64,000 bases of DNA from Candidatus Saccharimonadota bacterium (GTDB lineage: Bacteria > Patescibacteriota > Saccharimonadia > Saccharimonadales > Saccharimonadaceae): NCBI GenBank assembly GCA_027492635.1, contig JAPUEH010000007.1:124001-188000 (forward strand). Direction: 5' to 3'. Position 1 is the first letter of the stretch; every line of letters begins with the position of its first letter. The notes under the pieces are model-generated. The model had not been told where the DNA came from, ran no database searches, and saw only the letters and a list, made by a program, of their open reading frames with translations. The position numbers were made by a program, and so were the translations under genes. Below are positions 59,929 to 64,000 of this stretch, piece by piece.

Positions 59929-61344
59929 ATGGCTACTACCTTTTTCTTTTATGACCTAGAAACAACCGGTCTCAATCCACGTGACGACCGTATTATGCAG
60001 TTTGCGGGGCAGCGCACGGACATGGATTTCAATCCGATAGGCGAGCCGTATAATCTGCTGGTGGCGCTGAATGATGACACGCTGCCTAGCCCTGGCGCAT
60101 TGATGGTGACGGGCGTAACCCCGCAGCAGACGGTGGCCGATGGCTACACCGAGGCGCAGTTTGCGCGGATTTTTGCTGAAGAGGTTGCAACGCAGGACAC
60201 AATTATACTTGGCTTCAACAGTATTCGATTTGACGATGAGTTTATGCGGGCGTTTCTCTGGCGCAACTACTACGACCCCTACGAATGGACATGGAAAGAT
60301 GGCCGCTCGCGCTGGGATATGCTCGATGTCGTGCGCATGACGCGGGCGCTCAGGCCCAGTGGCATCAAGTGGCCAGAAGTGGACGGCAAGCCGGTAAACA
60401 AACTGGAGCTCCTCAGTAAAGAAAACGGGCTCGAGCATACTAAAGCGCACGATGCACTGAGCGATGTGGTGGCGCTTATCGGCGTGACGAAGCTGATTGC
60501 CGAGAAGCAGCCGCAACTTTTTCAGTATCTGCTCAAACTGCGTGACAAAAACGAAGTCAAAAAGCTTGTAAATCTTGAGACCCAGACACCATTTGTGTAT
60601 AGCTCAGGCCGCTACGATACCGAGCACAACAAGACGACGGTGGCGCTCCCGCTGGCCGAGGCGGATTATGGCAATGTGTTTGTGTATGATTTGCGCGACG
60701 ACCCACGCAAATGGCTCGAAAAAAGCGAGCAAGAGCTGGCGGATATCGTGTTTACGCCCTACGCCGAACGAGGCGATGATTACCAGAAACTGCCTGTCAA
60801 AAAACTGCAATACAACCGCGCCCCTGCCGTCGCCCCGCTGGGTGTACTGGAACAAGAAGACGGCTGGGCAAAGCTGGGGCTCAACTACGAAACAGTCGAA
60901 ACGCACCGCAAGCTACTACTTGCTCATCCTGAATTTGCCGAGCGGGTGGCGCGAGTACTGCTCAAAAAACCAGATTGGCCAGCCGCGCAGGATGCCGAAG
61001 CGCAGTTGTATGACGGGTTTGTGAGCGACCGCGATAAGCTGCGGAGCGAAGTGCTGCGCAACACCGACGAAAAAGACCTCGCGCGCTACAAGCCAGAATT
61101 TAGCGACGCGCGACTCGCGGAGCTGTTTCCACGCTACAAAGCTCGTAACTTCCCACGTGAGGCGAGCGAAGAAGAGCTAGCGCAATATGAAGCGTGGCGA
61201 ACAGCGCGTCTGGCCGCCAAAGCGCCAAAGTTTATGCAAGAGTTGCAATCAACCGCGAGGCGCACCGATCTTACAGATCATCAGCAGTATGTACTAGAAG
61301 AGCTCAAACTGTGGTTTGAGTCTGTTATGCCTGAGGGTGAGTGA
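59929..61344 (+). CDS. sbcB: Exodeoxyribonuclease I
   Basis: 3'-5' single-strand DNA exonuclease in recombination and mismatch repair. 471 residues, normal length. The DEDDh catalytic residues are visible in FFYDLETTGLNPRDDRIMQFAGQRTD, GFNSIRFDDEFMR and GLEHTKAHDALSDVVALIGV, followed by the ExoI-type SH3 and helical regions (LEKSEQELADIVFTPYAER). A TATAGT box is 11 nt upstream. Overlaps a convergent small gene by 20 nt. Confidence 0.94.
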   Translation: MATTFFFYDLETTGLNPRDDRIMQFAGQRTDMDFNPIGEPYNLLVALNDDTLPSPGALMVTGVTPQQTVADGYTEAQFARIFAEEVATQDTIILGFNSIRFDDEFMRAFLWRNYYDPYEWTWKDGRSRWDMLDVVRMTRALRPSGIKWPEVDGKPVNKLELLSKENGLEHTKAHDALSDVVALIGVTKLIAEKQPQLFQYLLKLRDKNEVKKLVNLETQTPFVYSSGRYDTEHNKTTVALPLAEADYGNVFVYDLRDDPRKWLEKSEQELADIVFTPYAERGDDYQKLPVKKLQYNRAPAVAPLGVLEQEDGWAKLGLNYETVETHRKLLLAHPEFAERVARVLLKKPDWPAAQDAEAQLYDGFVSDRDKLRSEVLRNTDEKDLARYKPEFSDARLAELFPRYKARNFPREASEEELAQYEAWRTARLAAKAPKFMQELQSTARRTDLTDHQQYVLEELKLWFESVMPEGE

Positions 61345-61630
61345 TGTTGCGAAATCGCCGCTTTGGCATACGCTCACGATAGGCGAGGTGTTTGCGTGTG
61401 AGGCGGTGAAGGCCGACGGCTTCAATGAATGATATGAGCGTATAGCGAAACGTAATAAGAAGTGCTGCAATTGCACAAATGGCAAACATCAGCCCGGCGG
61501 GTAGAGAAAACGTTGTGCCAGGAATGGCACCAACGAGTACAAAAATCATCAATGCACCCAAGACACCCGACTTGCTAAGCATGATAAAAGCGAGTATCGT
61601 GCAAATCCCAGCTGCAATGCGTTTTTTCAT
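61325..61630 (-). CDS. Small two- or three-helix membrane protein, unknown function
   Basis: 101 residues: helices at about 5-22, 24-38 and 45-70, then a basic tail (HLAYRERMPKRRFRN). No domain recognised. The hydrophobic-plus-basic layout is protein-like. Its 3' end overlaps sbcB by 20 nt, convergent. Confidence 0.6.
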   Translation of the reverse strand: MKKRIAAGICTILAFIMLSKSGVLGALMIFVLVGAIPGTTFSLPAGLMFAICAIAALLITFRYTLISFIEAVGLHRLTRKHLAYRERMPKRRFRNITHPQA

Positions 61631-61720
61631 AGAATCTCTCCACCAAATATTTACTTATTTAATAATGTAGCAGCTCGGTCAATTATATGCAACTATAAGC
61701 GTTTTGTAGTAACGTTATAT

Positions 61721-61754
61721 AAAAAGTACCACCTTGCAAAATCGAAGGTGGTAC
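61721..61754 (-). terminator. Intrinsic terminator of the PE-PPE-like gene
   Basis: GTACCACCTT/AAGGTGGTAC (61726-61735, 61745-61754), perfect 10-bp arms, 9-nt loop, followed on the minus strand by TTTTT (61721-61725). It lies 17 nt past the stop of 61772-63523. Confidence 0.88.
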
Positions 61755-61771
61755 ATGGATATACCATATAG

Positions 61772-63523
61772 CTATGGTAGCTTAATGCCAAATTGACCAA
61801 GAATTGGAGCTGCTTGTTTGGTGGCTTGCTGAACGACAGGCGGAGCTTGCTCAATAGCTTGTGTGATAACAGGGGCTACTTGCTCGATAACGGGAGCGGC
61901 TTGTTCTACAACTGTCTGCGCCTGCGGTGCTGCTGCTATTTGGTTTGGTATGTCTTGAGCGGCATCAAAGAGGGTTTGGACGGGCTGTGAAGGCACGTTT
62001 TCGATAACATTCTTGACTGCTTGCGCCTGTTCGGGTGCGACACCATTTGCCGTGAGTGCTTCCTCCGCGGCAGCGCCACCAGTTCTCAGTACATCACCTG
62101 CATTTACGCGTACATCTTCTTGTCCAAGCTCGCCAGTAGGCGCAAGGGCATTTGCAAATTGATCGGCTTTTTTCGTTACCTTGAAGCCGTGCTGTTCAGC
62201 AACGCGGAGGGCTGCGTTTTGAGTGCCGTCGTGGTAGTAGGTGCGGTAGGTCGTACCGTCGACGATGCGGTCAGTGTAGCGCATGCCTGCGGCTGGCGCA
62301 CGGTGGCCGTCGCCCGCAAGACCAATTGCCTGGCTGATCATTGTAGATGGTGGACGGTTGCCGGCATTTGCCCAGAAGTCTGTATTCATGGCAATGACTT
62401 GGACATTTTTGCCTTTTGGCATTGGACGATCCATCGTGGCGCCATTGGCATCAAAGAGCGGTTTGAGCATTTTTGCTTTAGGGTCGTTGAAGACACCGCT
62501 ACCTTCTGTGTTTGGTGATGCAATAATTTTGACAGAGATATTGTCGGGAAGTGTGCCGCCGTTTTCGCGGGCGATGCGATCAAGCGCGTCCTGGACGCCT
62601 TGCGTACCTTCGGAATAGCCGACGATTTCGACGGTGCCGTTTTTATTGGCTCGGTATGCGTCATATACTTTTTGTGCAGAAATTGCCGACGACTGGTCAA
62701 GCGTATGAGTGTCGCCAGGTGTCGCCCATGTTTTAATCTGAGCAGGATAATCAATACCAATTGTTTTGTCGCCTCGTAGGCCAAGACTATTGGCGATTGG
62801 GCGCATCGCATCGCCATCTGGCATACCGCGGCCACCAACGAGAATCTGGGTGTCGGCTGTATTGAGAATCTCGCCGTGTTGAATGAGGGTGTCATGAGTG
62901 GTCATTGTGGTGTCGCTTCCAAGTTCGATACCTTTGTAGCGAAGGCCGACGCTCACGCCAGCGGCAAGTGTTGCGAGGGTGCCAGCAGCAAGCATTGTTT
63001 TGTTGCGATTAATAAATTTATTGAAACGTGTGCGGCGCGAATCTCCGTCTTGTGCTGCATGCGCAGCTCGGTGTTCGTCGCTCCTTGCTTTTATAGCGCC
63101 AAGTTTATCGATAGCTGCAGCGTAGGCGAGTGTCGGCGCAGTGCTAAGAAGCATTGAAAAATTGCCAAGCTTACGGACTGCGCTTTTACGGAGCGAACGT
63201 TTCTCTTTCTGCTCCGGTGTGCTATCTTCGTCGGCATCAAGTGTCTCGTCCGAAAGGATCTCGGCAAAGTGTGCCCGAGTTTCGTCATCTGCGATAATCT
63301 CGTCGCCTTTTTTGTCGACATCTGCGAGTGAGTTTTTTGTAATGTCTTCAAACGTTGCGTTGTTTGTAGGCCCAGGGACGTCAACGAGTGTCATGCTGCC
63401 GTCTTCTTCATAATGGACAGCTTTTTTGCCACCAGGCACGAGTGCACCTTCGTGGATTTTAAGGCGACGTGGCGCTGGAGCTTCGTCATTTGTTGGGGTG
63501 GTGGTTCGTTCTAGGGTTTTCAT
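61772..63523 (-). CDS. Membrane-anchored PE-PPE-like alpha/beta hydrolase
   Basis: 583 residues. Residues 1-175 are acidic and cytoplasmic-looking; a membrane helix lies near 177-195. The outer part has a PE-PPE-type hydrolase domain (about 220-450): GRGMPDGDAMRP, IGIDYPAQIKTW, the nucleophile elbow EIVGYSEGTQGVQDAL (GxSxG intact), IASPNTEGSGVF, and RYTDRIVDGTTYRTYYHDGTQ. An Ala/Gln/Pro-rich helical tail ends the protein. PE-PPE esterases are a mycobacterial envelope family. Paralogue of 13466-14449, but with the active site intact. A lipid-ester target on an actinobacterial host is inference. Confidence 0.75.
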   Translation of the reverse strand: MKTLERTTTPTNDEAPAPRRLKIHEGALVPGGKKAVHYEEDGSMTLVDVPGPTNNATFEDITKNSLADVDKKGDEIIADDETRAHFAEILSDETLDADEDSTPEQKEKRSLRKSAVRKLGNFSMLLSTAPTLAYAAAIDKLGAIKARSDEHRAAHAAQDGDSRRTRFNKFINRNKTMLAAGTLATLAAGVSVGLRYKGIELGSDTTMTTHDTLIQHGEILNTADTQILVGGRGMPDGDAMRPIANSLGLRGDKTIGIDYPAQIKTWATPGDTHTLDQSSAISAQKVYDAYRANKNGTVEIVGYSEGTQGVQDALDRIARENGGTLPDNISVKIIASPNTEGSGVFNDPKAKMLKPLFDANGATMDRPMPKGKNVQVIAMNTDFWANAGNRPPSTMISQAIGLAGDGHRAPAAGMRYTDRIVDGTTYRTYYHDGTQNAALRVAEQHGFKVTKKADQFANALAPTGELGQEDVRVNAGDVLRTGGAAAEEALTANGVAPEQAQAVKNVIENVPSQPVQTLFDAAQDIPNQIAAAPQAQTVVEQAAPVIEQVAPVITQAIEQAPPVVQQATKQAAPILGQFGIKLP

Positions 63524-63625
63524 GCTACTTGATTTCCATAAGGTTATGTATTCATACTATCATATATTTTGTTTATTGTCAATAATGTTATGCTTAGTTA
63601 ATGTAAAGGTGGTATACTGGTACAG

Positions 63626-64000
63626 ATGTCTAGAAAAAATCTTACCCCTATAAAAGTAGCGCTCAGTCATATTGTTGGCGGTGGGCAAACGATAGGTACG
63701 CTCGAAACTGGTAAGAAGTGTCTTGTGTGGGGTGGGTTGCCAGGTGAAACAGTTGTTGTGCAGCCGACAAAAAGTAAGTCATCGTATGTCGAGGGTGTCA
63801 CCACGGAAGTGATATCTGAGTCACTAGAAAGGGTGGCGCCACGCGATCCACAGAGCTATCTGAGCACAAGTCCATGGCAGATTATGGATTTTTCAGCCGA
63901 AGCGCATTATAAGTCCGCATTGATTGAAGAAGCGTTCGAGCTGCATGATATTGTGTTGCCGAACGCAATTGAGACATATAGTGACGGGCACGAATATGAG
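63626..64000 (+). CDS. TrmA/RlmD-like RNA uridine methyltransferase, 3' end outside window
   Basis: 125 residues are visible from ATG 63626; a TATACT box (63613-63618) is 7 nt upstream. An N-terminal TRAM domain (about 8-65, IVGGGQTIGTLETGKKCLVWGGLPGETVVVQP) is followed by APRDPQSYLSTSPWQIMDFSAEAHYKSALIEEAF. This segment aligns with the region that holds the CxxxxxCGGC iron-sulfur cysteines in RlmD, but no Cys is present here. The catalytic domain lies beyond the end. Confidence 0.75.
   Translation, partial: MSRKNLTPIKVALSHIVGGGQTIGTLETGKKCLVWGGLPGETVVVQPTKSKSSYVEGVTTEVISESLERVAPRDPQSYLSTSPWQIMDFSAEAHYKSALIEEAFELHDIVLPNAIETYSDGHEYE

Overview
The window looks like a chromosome segment of a small-genome epibiotic bacterium of the Candidate Phyla Radiation, most probably Candidatus Saccharibacteria (TM7). 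The reasons are: dense packing with many 4-nt overlaps; an alanyl-tRNA synthetase that stops after its SAD region; a cell-division-ATPase / membrane protein / ruvX / mltG cluster; NAD made only by salvage; no biosynthetic operons; and many envelope hydrolases and actinobacterial-type surface proteins (Rpf, PE-PPE, MMPL) that fit life on an actinobacterial host. TGA is used as a stop codon, so the code is standard, unlike Gracilibacteria/SR1.

Layout. 1-6.7 kb: 3' end of folD, a receiver protein, then an operon with a MacB/FtsX-like ABC transporter, a methyltransferase and a membrane histidine kinase. 6.7-14.7 kb: surface region with an LPQTG protein, a G+C-rich stalk-like membrane protein with a long structured leader, an MMPL transporter, a PE-PPE-like exoprotein and tRNA-Glu. 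14.9-19.4 kb: GH5 glucanase, pyk, pgk and tpiA. 19.4-28.1 kb: PcrA/UvrD helicase, Nudix, two tandem RpfB/YabE-like envelope enzymes, rsmA, a laccase-domain protein and small membrane proteins. 28.2-49.8 kb: metG and a scattered NAD-salvage regulon (pncA, pncB, a Nudix-kinase fusion, nrtR, nadE, nadD and a SulP transporter), interspersed with a Cfr/RlmN-like radical SAM enzyme, C39-like and M23 peptidases, hydrolases, tatD, cysteine desulfurase and mnmA. 49.8-64 kb: alaS, the FtsA-like/ruvX/mltG cluster, a LysM-CHAP protein, obg, sbcB, a second PE-PPE-like protein and the start of a TRAM-type RNA methyltransferase.

The clearest possible new system is an NrtR-controlled NAD-salvage regulon. A 19-bp palindrome, TAGTGT-N7-ACACTA, occurs before pncA (with a second degenerate copy), between nadE and nadD, upstream of the radical SAM gene, and across the promoter of a SulP anion transporter. 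nrtR itself lies just downstream of nadE. This makes the SulP protein, which also carries a fused nucleotidyltransferase-like domain, a candidate nicotinate importer, and it brings a Nudix-APH kinase fusion into NAD metabolism.

A second theme is expression signals. About twenty genes have a -10 box only 6-13 nt before the start codon and no Shine-Dalgarno, which implies widespread leaderless mRNAs. Three G+C-rich genes (8854-10527, 28211-28495, 33882-34883) do the opposite, with near-consensus promoters, structured leaders and strong ribosome binding sites. Two of them share a hairpin that can hide the Shine-Dalgarno. The first lies between 26-bp imperfect inverted repeats at 8707-8732 and 10828-10853.
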